A stretch of 48,357 nt of DNA from Clostridia bacterium (GCA_017504245.1 JAFVRQ010000040.1:1-48357); one strand, 5' to 3'; shown: positions 32,369 to 42,347, counted from the first letter of the stretch. Numbers and translations are program-made. Notes: a model not told the origin generated them from the letters alone.

Positions 32369-33652
32369 ATGATGCTTGTGTTCAAAAATGCAAAAATGTA
32401 TGAAGACGGTAAGATGATTACTCGTAATGTTTCTTTTGACGGTGTTGCTCTCTCCACTTTTGAGGGGGATGTTTCCCGTTTTGACGAAAGTTCTATTGTT
32501 ATTGATAATATTGCTATTTTTCCCGGCTTTTGTGATGTACACGTACATCTGCGAGAGCCGGGCTTTTCTTATAAGGAAACAATAAAGAGTGGTACGCTTG
32601 CCGCGGCTCGCGGTGGATATACTGCGGTTTGCTCGATGCCAAACCTCAATCCCGTGCCCGATTCAAAGGAGCATTTGGAAGCCCAGCTTGAAATAATCAG
32701 GCGCGATGCGTGTATCTCCGTTCATCCTTACGGCTCTATCACCGTTGGAGAGCAGGGAGAAATGCTTTCCGATATGGAGGGAATGGCAGATAATATTATT
32801 GCTTTTTCCGACGACGGCAGAGGCGTACAGAGTGAGGAAATGATGATTTCCGCTATGCAAAAAGCAAGGAGCTTAGGTAAGATGATTGTTGCACATTGCG
32901 AGGATAATTCGCTTTTGCGCGGCGGATACATACACGATGGTGAATATGCGCGCGCGCACGGTCACAGGGGCATTTGCTCGGAAAGTGAGTGGGGGCAGAT
33001 AGCACGCGATCTTGAGCTTGCGAAAAAGACGGGAGTGGCTTATCACGTTTGCCATATTTCCACGAAGGAGAGCGTTGACGTTATACGCAGGGCGAAGGCA
33101 AGCGGTGTTGACGTGACCGCGGAAACGGGACCGCACTATATTTTGCTTGACGATTCGTGCTTGGAAGAGGACGGGCGCTTTAAAATGAATCCTCCGCTTC
33201 GCTCAAAGGATGACAGAGAGGCGATACTCGGTGGTATTTTTGACGGCACTATTGATATGATTGCCACAGACCACGCGCCGCACTCCGCAGAGGAAAAGGG
33301 CAGGGGGCTTGAAAAAAGCGCGATGGGGGTTGTCGGTATTGAAACTGCCTTTCCCTTGCTTTACACTCATCTTGTAAGGACGGGGAAGCTCACGCTTGAG
33401 CGACTTGTAGAGCTGATGTCGGTAAATCCGAGAAGGAGATTTAATATTAACGATGACGTTGGATTTACCGTTTTTGATCTTAATGCGGAATATAGCATTG
33501 ATCCATCGGAATTCTTATCAAAGGGTAAAAGCACTCCCTTTGAAGGAGAAAGCGTGCTTGGAAGATGCCTTTTGACAGTTTATAACGGAAAAATAGTTTA
33601 TTGTGACATAAAGGGCTTTGAGGAGGAGAAGAAAAATGGCGAAAAGAACTGA
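32369..33652 (+). CDS. pyrC: dihydroorotase
   Basis: It cyclises carbamoyl-aspartate to dihydroorotate, step 3 of UMP synthesis. The 427-residue length and DVHVHLREPGFSYKETIKSG (metal-binding H-x-H), GGYTAVCSMPN and ATDHAPHSAEEK place it in the type I dihydroorotases of Gram-positive bacteria. Two ATGs lie in tandem (32369 and 32372); GGAG ending at 32360 fits the first best. A minimal start-stop ORF (ATG GTA TGA at 32364) overlaps the start. It is the first gene of pyrC-carB-pyrK-pyrD-pyrF-pyrE-pyrB, and its 3' end overlaps carB by 17 bases. Confidence 0.93.
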   Translation: MMLVFKNAKMYEDGKMITRNVSFDGVALSTFEGDVSRFDESSIVIDNIAIFPGFCDVHVHLREPGFSYKETIKSGTLAAARGGYTAVCSMPNLNPVPDSKEHLEAQLEIIRRDACISVHPYGSITVGEQGEMLSDMEGMADNIIAFSDDGRGVQSEEMMISAMQKARSLGKMIVAHCEDNSLLRGGYIHDGEYARAHGHRGICSESEWGQIARDLELAKKTGVAYHVCHISTKESVDVIRRAKASGVDVTAETGPHYILLDDSCLEEDGRFKMNPPLRSKDDREAILGGIFDGTIDMIATDHAPHSAEEKGRGLEKSAMGVVGIETAFPLLYTHLVRTGKLTLERLVELMSVNPRRRFNINDDVGFTVFDLNAEYSIDPSEFLSKGKSTPFEGESVLGRCLLTVYNGKIVYCDIKGFEEEKKNGEKN

Positions 33653-36600
33653 TTTAAAGAAGATTATGATTATTGGCTCGGGTCCCATAGTTATCGGTCA
33701 AGCGGCAGAGTTTGACTATGCGGGAACGCAGGCGTGTCTTGCGCTTAAAGAAGAGGGTTACAAGGTTGTGCTTGTGAACTCCAATCCCGCAACGATTATG
33801 ACGGACACCTCGATTGCGGACAAGGTTTATATGGAGCCCTTGACACTTGAATATGTTGCGAAGATACTCAGATATGAGCGCCCCGATGCGATTTTGCCCG
33901 GAATTGGCGGTCAGACGGGACTTAACCTCGCTATGCAGCTTGAAAAGAAGGGCATTCTTAAGGAATGCCGCACCGAGCTTCTCGGTACGAGCAGCGAAAG
34001 CATTGAGCGAGCAGAGGACAGAGAGCTCTTTAAGGAGCTTTGCAAGTCCATCGGAGAGCCCACCATTCCCTCTGAGATTGCTTATAATCTTGAGGAAGCG
34101 AAGGCCGCCGCGAAAAGAATCGGCTATCCCGTTGTTCTTCGTCCTGCGTTTACGCTCGGCGGAACGGGCGGCGGATTTGCATACAATGAAGCAGAGCTTG
34201 AGGAGATTGGAATTAACGCGTTTAAGCTCTCTCCCGTTCATCAGGTTCTTGTTGAAAAGAGTGTTAAGGGATACAAGGAGATTGAATTTGAGGTTATGCG
34301 CGACGGAAATGACCACGCGATAACTATATGCGGAATGGAGAATATTGACCCCGTTGGCGTTCACACGGGTGACAGCATCGTGGTAGCTCCCATTATGACT
34401 CTTTCCGAAAAGGACAAGAAAATGCTTAACGATTCCGCGTTAAAAATCATCAAGGAATTGAAGATAGAGGGAGGCTGTAACGTACAGTTTGCGCTCAATC
34501 CCGAAAGTTCGGAGTATTATCTTATTGAGGTTAACCCAAGAGTTTCAAGAAGCTCTGCGCTTGCTTCAAAGGCATCGGGCTATCCTATTGCAAGAGTTAC
34601 GGCAAAGATTGCCGTTGGAATGACGCTTGAGGAAATTAAGATTGCCAATACAAACGCTGCGTTTGAGCCACAGCTTGACTACGTTATTGCAAAGCTCCCG
34701 AGATTTCCGTTTGACAAGTTCAGCGCGGCATCTAACTCACTCGGCACTCAGATGAAGGCAACGGGCGAGATTATGGGAATCGGCTCAACGCTTGAAGAGT
34801 CGCTTTTAAAGGGTATTCGTTCGCTTGAAACGGGAGTTTATCACATCTATCATCAGAAATTTGATGCTCACAGCACGGACGAGCTTTTGACCTATATTGA
34901 AGAATTCCGAGATGACAATATCTATGCCATTGCAGAGCTTTTGCGTCGAGGTGAGAGCGTTGAAAAAATCCACGGTATTACGAAGATAACTTCCTATTTT
35001 GTTGGGGCGGTTAATAATATAGTCAAAATGGAAAAATCCTTAAAGGAAAGCGCTTTTGACCTTGAGGTGCTTAATGGCGCAAAGAAAATGGGCTTTTCTG
35101 ACAAATATATTGCAAAGCTTTGGGGCTGCCGTGAGCGAGAGGTTTTTGAGCTACGTCGCAAGAATAAAATCTATCCCTCATTCAGAATGGTGGATACCTG
35201 CCACACAGGAGCTTATATTCCGTATTTTTATTCAAGCTACAACGGAAGCAACGATTCAGTGCTTACCGAGAAAAAGAAGATCGTTGTGCTTGGCGCAGGT
35301 CCTATAAGAATCGGTCAGGGCGTTGAATTCGACTATTCAACGGTTCACGCGGTTCAAACGATAAAGAATTCGGGCTATGAAGCGATCATTATCAACAACA
35401 ATCCCGAAACCGTGTCAACGGACTACACAACCGCGGACAAGCTCTATTTTGAGCCCCTTGTTACAGAGGACGTTATGAATATTATCGAGTTTGAAAAGCC
35501 GGTTGGCGTTATTGCATCTTTAGGCGGTCAAACTGCGATAAATCTTGCGCAGCCGCTTTCAGATCTTGGGGTGAAGATAATCGGAACCGATTGCGAGGCA
35601 ATAGACAAGGCGGAAAATCGCGATGCGTTTGAAAAGCTACTCAAGGAGCTTCAAATTCCTCAACCCGAGGGACGCGCGGTTACTAAAATTGAGGACGGCA
35701 TTGCTGCGGCGGCTAAAATCGGCTATCCCGTGCTCGTTCGCCCGAGCTTCGTGCTTGGCGGACGCGCGATGCAGATAGTTGCAAACGAAAAGCAGCTTCG
35801 TCACTATCTTAAAACCGCGGTTGAAATTGACGAGGACAAGCCCGTTCTTGTTGATAAATACATAAGCGGAAAAGAGGTTGAGATTGATGCGATTTGCGAC
35901 GGACACGACGTTTTCGTCCCCGGTATTATGGAGCTCGTTGAGAGAACGGGTATTCACTCCGGTGACTCGATAAGCGTTTATCCCACGTTCTCTATTTCCG
36001 ATAAGGTTAAGGGCAAGATTCTTCAATATGCTAAGAAACTTGGACTTGGTATTGGAATTGTCGGTCTTTATAATATTCAGTTTATAGTTGATAAAAACGA
36101 CGAGGTATTCATTATTGAGGTAAATCCGCGTTCTTCAAGAACGGTTCCGTTCCTTTCAAAAGCAACGGGCTACAGCCTTGCGGATATTGCCACTGAGTGT
36201 ATTCTCGGTAAGACCTTGAAGGAGCAGGGAATATTCGGGCTTTATCCCGAGGAAAAGAAGAGATGGTACGTTAAGGTGCCTGTGTTCTCGTTTAACAAGC
36301 TTCGCGGACTTGACGCTTATCTCTCGCCCGAAATGAAGTCAACGGGCGAGGCGATTGGCTACGATGATAAGTTCTATCGCGCGCTTTACAAGGGTCTTCA
36401 GGCAAGCGGAATGCATTTGCAGAATTATGGAACGGTATTTGCTACCATTGCCGATTGCGATAAGAATGAGGCGCTTCCTCTTATCAGAAGATTTTATAAT
36501 CTTGGGTTCAATATTGAGGCAACCGAGGGAACTGCTCGCTTCTTGAAGGAAAACGGCATTCGTACCCACGTTCTTCGCAAGCTTTCTGACGGAAGCGACG

Positions 36601-36809
36601 AGATTATTGAATCAATAAGACAGGGTCACATCGCTTACGTTATCAATACGAGTGATGCGTCCTCATCGGGTGTTGCCAAGGACGGACACGAGATAAGAAA
36701 ATGCGCGACGGAAAACAACGTTACGATATTTACCTCTCTTGACACGGTGAGTGTGCTTCTTGACGTGCTTGAGGAAACGACGCTTACGATTTCTACTATT
36801 GATGCATAA
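33636..36809 (+). CDS. carB: carbamoyl-phosphate synthase large subunit
   Basis: It makes carbamoyl phosphate from bicarbonate, ammonia and two ATP; the ammonia normally comes from the small subunit CarA. The 1057-residue protein has two tandem ATP-grasp halves, each opening with a GSGPI-or-GAGPI-R/V-IGQxxEFDY motif (near residues 14 and 557), plus the C-terminal methylglyoxal-synthase-like regulatory domain. The ATG at 33636 follows AGGAGGAG and overlaps the end of pyrC; an upstream TTG at 33618 is rejected. carA, which usually sits directly before carB, is not in the window and must lie elsewhere. Confidence 0.94.
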   Translation: MAKRTDLKKIMIIGSGPIVIGQAAEFDYAGTQACLALKEEGYKVVLVNSNPATIMTDTSIADKVYMEPLTLEYVAKILRYERPDAILPGIGGQTGLNLAMQLEKKGILKECRTELLGTSSESIERAEDRELFKELCKSIGEPTIPSEIAYNLEEAKAAAKRIGYPVVLRPAFTLGGTGGGFAYNEAELEEIGINAFKLSPVHQVLVEKSVKGYKEIEFEVMRDGNDHAITICGMENIDPVGVHTGDSIVVAPIMTLSEKDKKMLNDSALKIIKELKIEGGCNVQFALNPESSEYYLIEVNPRVSRSSALASKASGYPIARVTAKIAVGMTLEEIKIANTNAAFEPQLDYVIAKLPRFPFDKFSAASNSLGTQMKATGEIMGIGSTLEESLLKGIRSLETGVYHIYHQKFDAHSTDELLTYIEEFRDDNIYAIAELLRRGESVEKIHGITKITSYFVGAVNNIVKMEKSLKESAFDLEVLNGAKKMGFSDKYIAKLWGCREREVFELRRKNKIYPSFRMVDTCHTGAYIPYFYSSYNGSNDSVLTEKKKIVVLGAGPIRIGQGVEFDYSTVHAVQTIKNSGYEAIIINNNPETVSTDYTTADKLYFEPLVTEDVMNIIEFEKPVGVIASLGGQTAINLAQPLSDLGVKIIGTDCEAIDKAENRDAFEKLLKELQIPQPEGRAVTKIEDGIAAAAKIGYPVLVRPSFVLGGRAMQIVANEKQLRHYLKTAVEIDEDKPVLVDKYISGKEVEIDAICDGHDVFVPGIMELVERTGIHSGDSISVYPTFSISDKVKGKILQYAKKLGLGIGIVGLYNIQFIVDKNDEVFIIEVNPRSSRTVPFLSKATGYSLADIATECILGKTLKEQGIFGLYPEEKKRWYVKVPVFSFNKLRGLDAYLSPEMKSTGEAIGYDDKFYRALYKGLQASGMHLQNYGTVFATIADCDKNEALPLIRRFYNLGFNIEATEGTARFLKENGIRTHVLRKLSDGSDEIIESIRQGHIAYVINTSDASSSGVAKDGHEIRKCATENNVTIFTSLDTVSVLLDVLEETTLTISTIDA

Positions 36810-36819
36810 GGGACAAAAA

Positions 36820-37557
36820 ATGAAACAGGTATTTTTAAGTATTAAAGAAAATATTGCGCTTACGTACAGCGTTTATAGAATGGTGCTATCTGGCGACGTT
36901 TCGGGCGTTACAAATTGCGGTCAATTTGTGAATATCAAGCTTGACGGGCTCTTTTTACGCAGACCGATTTCGGTTTGCGACTGCGAGGGCAATGAGCTTA
37001 CTCTTGTTTACAAGGTCGTCGGCAAGGGCACGGAGCAGATGAGTCGAATGACAAAGGGCGAGGTGCTTGACGTTCTCGTTGGGCTCGGAAACGGATACGA
37101 TACTTCGGTATCGGGTCAAAATCCGCTTATTATAGGCGGCGGAGTTGGTGTTCCTCCAATGTATATGCTTTGCAAAAAGCTCATTAGCGAGGGCAAAGCA
37201 CCAACGGTGATTTTGGGTTTTAACAAGGCGGACGAGGTTTTTTACGAAAAGGAATTTGAAAAGCTTGGAGCAAGGGTGATCGTTACTACGGTTGACGCTT
37301 CCTACGGTGTTCGCGGCTTCGTTACCGACGCTATGGCAGGGCTTGATTATTCATATTTTTACACCTGCGGTCCGGAGCCGATGCTGAAGGCGGTTTATCG
37401 CGCCACGAACACGGGCGGACAGTTCTCGTTTGAGGAGAGAATGGGCTGCGGATTCGGTGCTTGTATGGGCTGCTCGTGCAAGACGGTTACGGGCTACAAG
37501 CGGATTTGTAAGGAGGGCCCCGTGCTTTGCAAGGAGGAGATATTATGGGAAAAATGA
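36820..37557 (+). CDS. pyrK: dihydroorotate dehydrogenase electron-transfer subunit
   Basis: It passes electrons from the PyrD FMN via a [2Fe-2S] cluster and FAD to NAD+. The 245-residue protein has the ferredoxin-reductase fold (GGGVGVPPMYMLCKKL, then YFYTCGPEPMLKAV) and the cluster Cys210-x4-Cys215-x2-Cys218-x11-Cys230 in CGFGACMGC...ICKEGPVLC. The ATG at 36820 is chosen because earlier in-frame codons lie inside carB. The ribosome site is weak (AAGGGA). It overlaps pyrD by 13 bases, as expected for the two subunits of one complex. Confidence 0.92.
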   Translation: MKQVFLSIKENIALTYSVYRMVLSGDVSGVTNCGQFVNIKLDGLFLRRPISVCDCEGNELTLVYKVVGKGTEQMSRMTKGEVLDVLVGLGNGYDTSVSGQNPLIIGGGVGVPPMYMLCKKLISEGKAPTVILGFNKADEVFYEKEFEKLGARVIVTTVDASYGVRGFVTDAMAGLDYSYFYTCGPEPMLKAVYRATNTGGQFSFEERMGCGFGACMGCSCKTVTGYKRICKEGPVLCKEEILWEK

Positions 37558-38456
37558 GTGTAAAGCTTTGCGGAATTGAGCTTGATAATCCCGTTATTCC
37601 CGCAAGCGGAACGTTTGGCTTTGGCTATGAATTTGCCGAGCTTTACGATATAAACATTCTTGGAACGTTCTCGTTTAAGGGAACCACCAAGGATGCGCGA
37701 TTTGGCAATCCCACACCGCGAATTGCAGAGTGCGAGAGCGGAATGATAAACGCGGTGGGACTTCAAAACCCCGGTGTTGACAGGGTGATTAGCGAGGAGC
37801 TTCCAAAGCTCAAAAAATGCTTTAGCAAAAAGGTTATGTCAAACGTTTCGGGCTTTTCGGTTGAAGAATACGTTCACACCTGCGCACTTCTTGATAAGTG
37901 CGAGCAGGTTGGTTGGCTTGAGGTCAATATCAGTTGCCCCAACGTTCACGGTGGTGGTATGGCATTCGGCACTACTCCCGAGGGTGCTTCAGAGGTGGTA
38001 AGAGCCGTTAAGGCGGTGACTACGAAGCCCGTGATAGTTAAGCTTTCGCCAAACGTTACGGACATCGTTGCGATAGCCAAAGCTTGTGAGGACGCGGGGG
38101 CTGACGGAATAAGTCTTATTAATACGATGCTCGGAATGAGAATCGATCTTCGCACAAGACGACCTGTGATAGCTAACAAGATGGGCGGCTTTTCCGGCAA
38201 GGCAATCTTTCCCGTGGCACTCAGAATGGTATATCAGGTGGCGCATGCGGTAAAAATTCCCGTTGTTGGAATGGGTGGCGTTTCGTGTGCGGAGGATGTT
38301 ATCGAAATGATGCTCGCAGGCGCGGTCGCTGTTGAGGTGGGCGCACAAAACCTTATTGACCCCTATGCGTGCAAGAGGATAATTGAGGAGCTTCCGCGCG
38401 TTATGGAAAAATACGGAATTGAAAATTTAAATGATATAATCGGAGGAGTAAAATAA
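37545..38456 (+). CDS. pyrD: dihydroorotate dehydrogenase B, catalytic subunit
   Basis: It oxidises dihydroorotate to orotate with FMN. This is class 1B (NAD-linked): 303 residues, no membrane helix, catalytic Cys131 in NISCPNV, and pyrK next to it. ATG 37545 follows AAGGAGGAGA by four bases; a more upstream in-frame start at 37527 is unlikely. Its TAA shares a base with the pyrF ATG (TAATG). Confidence 0.94.
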   Translation: MGKMSVKLCGIELDNPVIPASGTFGFGYEFAELYDINILGTFSFKGTTKDARFGNPTPRIAECESGMINAVGLQNPGVDRVISEELPKLKKCFSKKVMSNVSGFSVEEYVHTCALLDKCEQVGWLEVNISCPNVHGGGMAFGTTPEGASEVVRAVKAVTTKPVIVKLSPNVTDIVAIAKACEDAGADGISLINTMLGMRIDLRTRRPVIANKMGGFSGKAIFPVALRMVYQVAHAVKIPVVGMGGVSCAEDVIEMMLAGAVAVEVGAQNLIDPYACKRIIEELPRVMEKYGIENLNDIIGGVK

Positions 38457-39154
38457 TGGGTAAGGACGTAATTATTGCGTGCGATTTTGACAGTGCAGAG
38501 AAAACGTTTGCATTTTTGGATAAATTTGAGGGTAAAAAGCCCTTCGTTAAGATTGGTATGGAGCTTTATTATGCGGAGGGTCCATCCATCGTCAGAGAAA
38601 TAAAGAGAAGGGGACACAAGATCTTTCTTGATTTGAAGCTTCACGATATTCCCAATACCGTTAAAAAGGGAATGGCGGTGCTTTCGCGCCTTGACGTTGA
38701 TATGACTAATCTTCACGCATCCGGCACGAAGAATATGATGAAGGCGGCTATTGAGGGACTCACGCGCGAGGACGGAAGCCGTCCCATACTTATCGCGGTT
38801 ACTCAGCTTACCTCAACCGATCAGGAGAGTATGGAAAACGATCTTCTTATCAAAGCACCCATTGATGAGGTCGTTATGCACTACGCATCCTGTGCTAAGG
38901 AGGCGGGACTTGACGGTGTTGTTTGCTCCCCCCTTGAGGCAGGTAAGGTGCACGATAGATGCGGTAATGGTTTTGTTACCGTTACACCCGGCGTTCGCTT
39001 TGCGGACGGTGACGTGGGCGACCAAAAGAGAGTTATGACTCCTGCAGAGGCAAAGAAAATAGGCTCGGACTATATAGTGGTTGGCAGACCTATCACTGCG
39101 GCTGACGATCCCGTTGCGGCATATGATAGATGCTGCAGAGAATTCATTGATTAA
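38456..39154 (+). CDS. pyrF: orotidine 5'-phosphate decarboxylase
   Basis: It makes UMP from OMP, the last step of the pathway. The 232-residue TIM-barrel protein carries the catalytic [11 protein letters not shown] motif (the Lys/Asp array) and ends in the phosphate-binding region [20 protein letters not shown]. The ATG overlaps the pyrD stop, with GGAGGAG nine bases or less upstream, so it is translationally coupled. Confidence 0.94.
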   Translation: MGKDVIIACDFDSAEKTFAFLDKFEGKKPFVKIGMELYYAEGPSIVREIKRRGHKIFLDLKLHDIPNTVKKGMAVLSRLDVDMTNLHASGTKNMMKAAIEGLTREDGSRPILIAVTQLTSTDQESMENDLLIKAPIDEVVMHYASCAKEAGLDGVVCSPLEAGKVHDRCGNGFVTVTPGVRFADGDVGDQKRVMTPAEAKKIGSDYIVVGRPITAADDPVAAYDRCCREFID

Positions 39155-39166
39155 GAGGTGGACAGT

Positions 39167-39820
39167 ATGGAAAGCTATAAGAGAGAATTTATACAGTTTT
39201 TGGAGAGTGCGGGTGTTCTTAAATTTGGAGATTTTACTGCTAAGAGCGGAAGGAAGATTCCTTATTTCATCAATGCAGGCGAGATAAAGACGGGTGATCA
39301 GATAGCAAAGCTTGGTGAATTTTATGCTAAGAGCTATCTTCAAAAGGTTGGAAACGAGAGAAGCGTTCTCTACGGTCCTGCATACAAGGGGATTTCTATT
39401 GCGGTTGCGACTTCAATAGGTCTTTCAAGGGAGGGACTTGACCTGCCATTCTTCTTTAATAGAAAGGAAGCTAAGGATCACGGTGAGGGCGGAGTTTTCG
39501 TTGGATACAAGCCCCAAGGCAATGAGCAGATTGTTATCGTTGAGGACGTTATTACAGCAGGCACGGCAATTCGCGAGAGTATGGAAATTCTTTCGTCGCT
39601 TGAAGCGAAGGTTGTTGCGTGCTTCGTAATGGTTGACCGCAAGGAAAAGGGTAAGGGTGAAAAGAGCGCGATGGCAGAGGTTGGCGAGGAATTTGGTTTC
39701 CCCGTTTATTCCGTTGTTGACGTTTATGATATTATTGAATATCTCTCTGAAAACGAAAAGCACACAGAGGACGTTGCGCGTATCAAGACCTACCTTGAGG
39801 TTTGGGGAGCAAAGGCGTAA
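39167..39820 (+). CDS. pyrE: orotate phosphoribosyltransferase
   Basis: It joins orotate to PRPP to form OMP. The 217-residue protein has the PRPP-binding motif [16 protein letters not shown] and the [19 protein letters not shown] loop. The ATG at 39167 lies six bases after AAGAGGTGG; the in-frame GTG at 39158 is inside that ribosome site and is less likely. It lies 12 bases after pyrF and one base before pyrB. Confidence 0.93.
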   Translation: MESYKREFIQFLESAGVLKFGDFTAKSGRKIPYFINAGEIKTGDQIAKLGEFYAKSYLQKVGNERSVLYGPAYKGISIAVATSIGLSREGLDLPFFFNRKEAKDHGEGGVFVGYKPQGNEQIVIVEDVITAGTAIRESMEILSSLEAKVVACFVMVDRKEKGKGEKSAMAEVGEEFGFPVYSVVDVYDIIEYLSENEKHTEDVARIKTYLEVWGAKA

Positions 39821-39821
39821 A

Positions 39822-40865
39822 ATGAGAAATCTTATTAATATACTTGACTTTAGTGTGAGTGAGCTTGACAGGCTTATTTCGGTTGCTTCCGATATATTGG
39901 ATAATCCCGAAAAATATGCAGACAAATGCCGCGGAAAAATAATGGGTGCGCTCTTCTTTGAGCCGTCTACGAGAACTCGTCTTTCGTTCACATCCGCTAT
40001 GATGGGGCTTGGAGGTCAGGTTTTGGGCTTTGACCAAGCTGCAAGCTCGTCCGTTGCTAAAGGAGAAACTGTTGCGGATACCATAAGAATGGTGAGCGCA
40101 TATTCCGATATTATCGTTATGCGTCATCCTAAAGAGGGTGCGCCAATAGTTGCATCGAGGGTGGCGACTGTTCCCCTTATCAACGCGGGCGATGGCGGTC
40201 ACTATCATCCCACACAAACGCTTACCGACCTTTTGACAATTCACAAGAAAAAGGGAAGATTTGACAATCTTACCATAGGCATTTGCGGTGATCTTAAATA
40301 CGGCAGAACGGTGCATTCGCTTATTTCTGCTATGTCAAGATATGAAAACGTTAAATTCGTGCTTATTTCACCCGATGAGCTTCGTATTCCCGACTACGTT
40401 AAAGAGGATTATTTGAAGGAAGGCAACTATGTTGAGGTGACCGATCTTGAAAAGGCAATTCCCGAGCTTGATATTTTGTATATGACGCGCGTTCAGGCGG
40501 AGAGATTTGACTCGGTTGAGGAATATGAGCGATTGAAGGATTCATACATACTTAATCATTCAAAGCTTGAATTTGCTAAAGCTGACCTTTCAATTATGCA
40601 TCCGCTACCTCGCGTGAACGAAATAGACGTTGACGTTGACGAGGATAGCAGAGCGCATTATTTCGACCAGGCGATGTATGGCAGATATATTCGTATGGCT
40701 TTGATTTTGATGCTTCTTGAAACGAGGGGCGTTGATGATAAAAGGGGCTTTGGTATTGAAATTGAGGGTAAGTGCTGTAGCAATCCCCATTGCATCTCCA
40801 ATAGCGAGAGGGGAATAAAGCGTTTATTTACCGAAGGTGCTAAATGCATATACTGTGATCAGTAA
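39822..40865 (+). CDS. pyrB: aspartate carbamoyltransferase with C-terminal PyrI-like zinc module
   Basis: It condenses carbamoyl phosphate with aspartate. The 347-residue protein has the phosphate-binding STRTR motif in [21 protein letters not shown], and [11 protein letters not shown], all in a normal catalytic chain up to about residue 305. The C-terminal 32 residues add CSNPHC (319-324) and CIYC (342-345). This repeats the Cys-x4-Cys...Cys-x2-Cys zinc site of the regulatory chain PyrI, with a shorter loop, but the nucleotide-binding domain of PyrI is missing and no pyrI gene is nearby. The ATG at 39822 follows the pyrE stop by one base; earlier in-frame codons lie inside pyrE. Confidence 0.93.
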   Translation: MRNLINILDFSVSELDRLISVASDILDNPEKYADKCRGKIMGALFFEPSTRTRLSFTSAMMGLGGQVLGFDQAASSSVAKGETVADTIRMVSAYSDIIVMRHPKEGAPIVASRVATVPLINAGDGGHYHPTQTLTDLLTIHKKKGRFDNLTIGICGDLKYGRTVHSLISAMSRYENVKFVLISPDELRIPDYVKEDYLKEGNYVEVTDLEKAIPELDILYMTRVQAERFDSVEEYERLKDSYILNHSKLEFAKADLSIMHPLPRVNEIDVDVDEDSRAHYFDQAMYGRYIRMALILMLLETRGVDDKRGFGIEIEGKCCSNPHCISNSERGIKRLFTEGAKCIYCDQ

Positions 40866-40903
40866 ATGCAGAGAAATTCGTAATTAAAGAAATTATAAGA
40901 ATA

Positions 40904-40937
40904 AGCCGATGAGGAATTAAGGGAGACCTCATCGGCT
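40904..40937 (+). terminator. probable terminator of the pyr operon
   Basis: AGCCGATGAGG (40904-40914) pairs perfectly with CCTCATCGGCT (40927-40937). GATTTAAT follows, so the T-run is poor. The rest of the gene-free stretch to 41045 shows nothing recognisable. Confidence 0.55.
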
Positions 40938-41044
40938 GATTTAATACTATGGATAACGCGCAATGGAAAATCGCGTATGGGTAATTATTGGATTCTTAAA
41001 TTTGCTAACATCAGATGTAAAGTTTATTATTGTATATCTACCTC

Positions 41045-41079
41045 AAAAAAAGAAGGCGAACAACTAACCGTTCACCTTC
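41045..41079 (-). terminator. terminator of the spore protein gene
   Basis: Read on the minus strand, GAAGGTGAAC pairs with GTTCGCCTTC (one wobble) around an 8-base loop and is followed by seven T. It lies about 80 bases after the stop at 41158. Confidence 0.85.
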
Positions 41080-41157
41080 CAAAAACCTATTCAATTTTTC
41101 AATTCAATAAATTTTTATCCACGCTTGCTAAAGGGCAAGCTAATCTCTCAAATACGA

Positions 41158-41355
41158 TTATCTTGTAGGATTGTTCGCACCGAGATTGTTCTCGTAGGAT
41201 TCTACCATTTTCTTAACCATCTGACCGCCGATAGAACCTGCCTGACGGCTTGTGAGGTCACCGTTGTAACCGTTAGAGTTAAGTGTAACACCTACTTCGT
41301 TAGCTGCCTGCATCTTGAACTGTTCAAGTGCCTTTTTAGCTGACTTCTTTGCCAT
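41158..41355 (-). CDS. alpha/beta-type small acid-soluble spore protein
   Basis: This 65-residue protein coats and protects DNA in the dormant spore and is later degraded during germination. The SASP core is clear: LTSRQAGSIGGQMVKKMVES near the C-terminus and EVGVTLNSNGYNGD before it. On the minus strand GGAG lies six bases before the second ATG (41355), so that start is preferred over the ATG four codons upstream, which overlaps the ribosome site. It stands alone with its own terminator. Expression would be expected in the forespore under sigma-G. It shows that the organism can make, or descends from makers of, endospores. Confidence 0.93.
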   Translation of the reverse strand: MAKKSAKKALEQFKMQAANEVGVTLNSNGYNGDLTSRQAGSIGGQMVKKMVESYENNLGANNPTR

Positions 41356-41611
41356 AACGTTCTCCATTCTGTCGCATTTTGCGACTATTTCCGCCCTATT
41401 TCTTCGGGCAATCTATATTATCGAGAGGCGCGGTAACCGTTTTCACCACGCGCTCCCGACATCTCTTGCAATAGCTTAAGTATCAAAATCGCATCGTGAA
41501 AATCATTCACTTCGCTTCTCTGCTATTATTTTGACCAATCGAAAAATAAATATGAATGGAAAAAAATGTTTTTTATCTATTGCACGGTCTATATATTTGA
41601 AAGAAATAATA

Positions 41612-41647
41612 ATATAAAAAACGCACCCTCAAGGAAACGGGTGCGTT
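41612..41647 (-). terminator. terminator of the ccdA-tlpA operon
   Basis: On the minus strand AACGCACCC pairs perfectly with GGGTGCGTT around a 10-base loop and is followed by TTTTTA. The gene-free stretch 41356-41611 has no other feature I can support. Confidence 0.85.
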
Positions 41648-41669
41648 ATATTTTTATCATATTAGATTT

Positions 41670-42347
41670 TTATTCAGCGTTTACAATAAGTGATATTCCG
41701 TATTCAAGATTTGAAAGAGAAATTGCTCCGCGCGCTTTGGCAACGATATTTCCGGTTTCGTCAATGAAGAACGTTTGTGGGTAAGCATTCACACCGAAGG
41801 CACTTGTTGCGCTTGATTTCGTATCGAAGTAAATGGGGAAGGTGAAGCCCTTTTTTGCAACGAATTCTTTGGCGGAGGGGATAGTTTCGTAGTAGCCGTC
41901 GGTTACGTTTACCATAACGAACTGAACGTTGGTGTATGTTTCATAAGCGGTTTGAAAATCGGGCATTTCCTCAACGCAATACCCGCACCAGGTCGCCCAG
42001 AAGTTCAAAACGATGGGCTTTCCTGCGAGGTCGGAGAGCTTAATTTCGTTTCCGTCTTTGTCAAGAACCGTGAAATCGGGACCGTTCCAAGCGGGAGGTA
42101 TCGGGTCATCTTCTGTGGGGTTATCTTCCGTGGGATTATCCTCCGTGGGATTATTCTCGCTTGGCGTTTGCTCGCCCGTGCCTGACGTAGTGTTTTGAGC
42201 AGGCGTTGTTGTAGTTGAGCTTTTTGGAAGTGTTTCGATATTATTTGGCGCATAGCTTGAGGCAAGGTCGTCATACAATGCCTTGCAAGAAGATGCAAAA
42301 ATAAGAGTTGTTATAATTAAAGTTAACAGCAAAAATCTTTTTTTCAT
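41670..42347 (-). CDS. TlpA/ResA-like thioredoxin-fold lipoprotein
   Basis: This 225-residue extracytoplasmic thiol-disulfide protein is anchored by a lipobox Cys21 (FASSC). A Thr/Pro-rich linker contains three NPTED repeats. The thioredoxin fold follows, with active site Trp120-Cys121-Gly-Tyr-Cys124 and cis-proline in NAYPQTFF. The insert and WATWCGYC motif match the TlpA/ResA/AhpC-like reductase group. It should receive electrons from the CcdA-like membrane protein encoded just upstream (12-base gap). AAGGAGG precedes its ATG. Confidence 0.88.
   Translation of the reverse strand: MKKRFLLLTLIITTLIFASSCKALYDDLASSYAPNNIETLPKSSTTTTPAQNTTSGTGEQTPSENNPTEDNPTEDNPTEDDPIPPAWNGPDFTVLDKDGNEIKLSDLAGKPIVLNFWATWCGYCVEEMPDFQTAYETYTNVQFVMVNVTDGYYETIPSAKEFVAKKGFTFPIYFDTKSSATSAFGVNAYPQTFFIDETGNIVAKARGAISLSNLEYGISLIVNAE

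Noticed and set aside
41400..41540. Sigma-G promoter for the spore protein gene
   Set aside because: A GAATG...GATACTTA pair is present on the minus strand, but spacing and bases fit the consensus too poorly to report as a feature.
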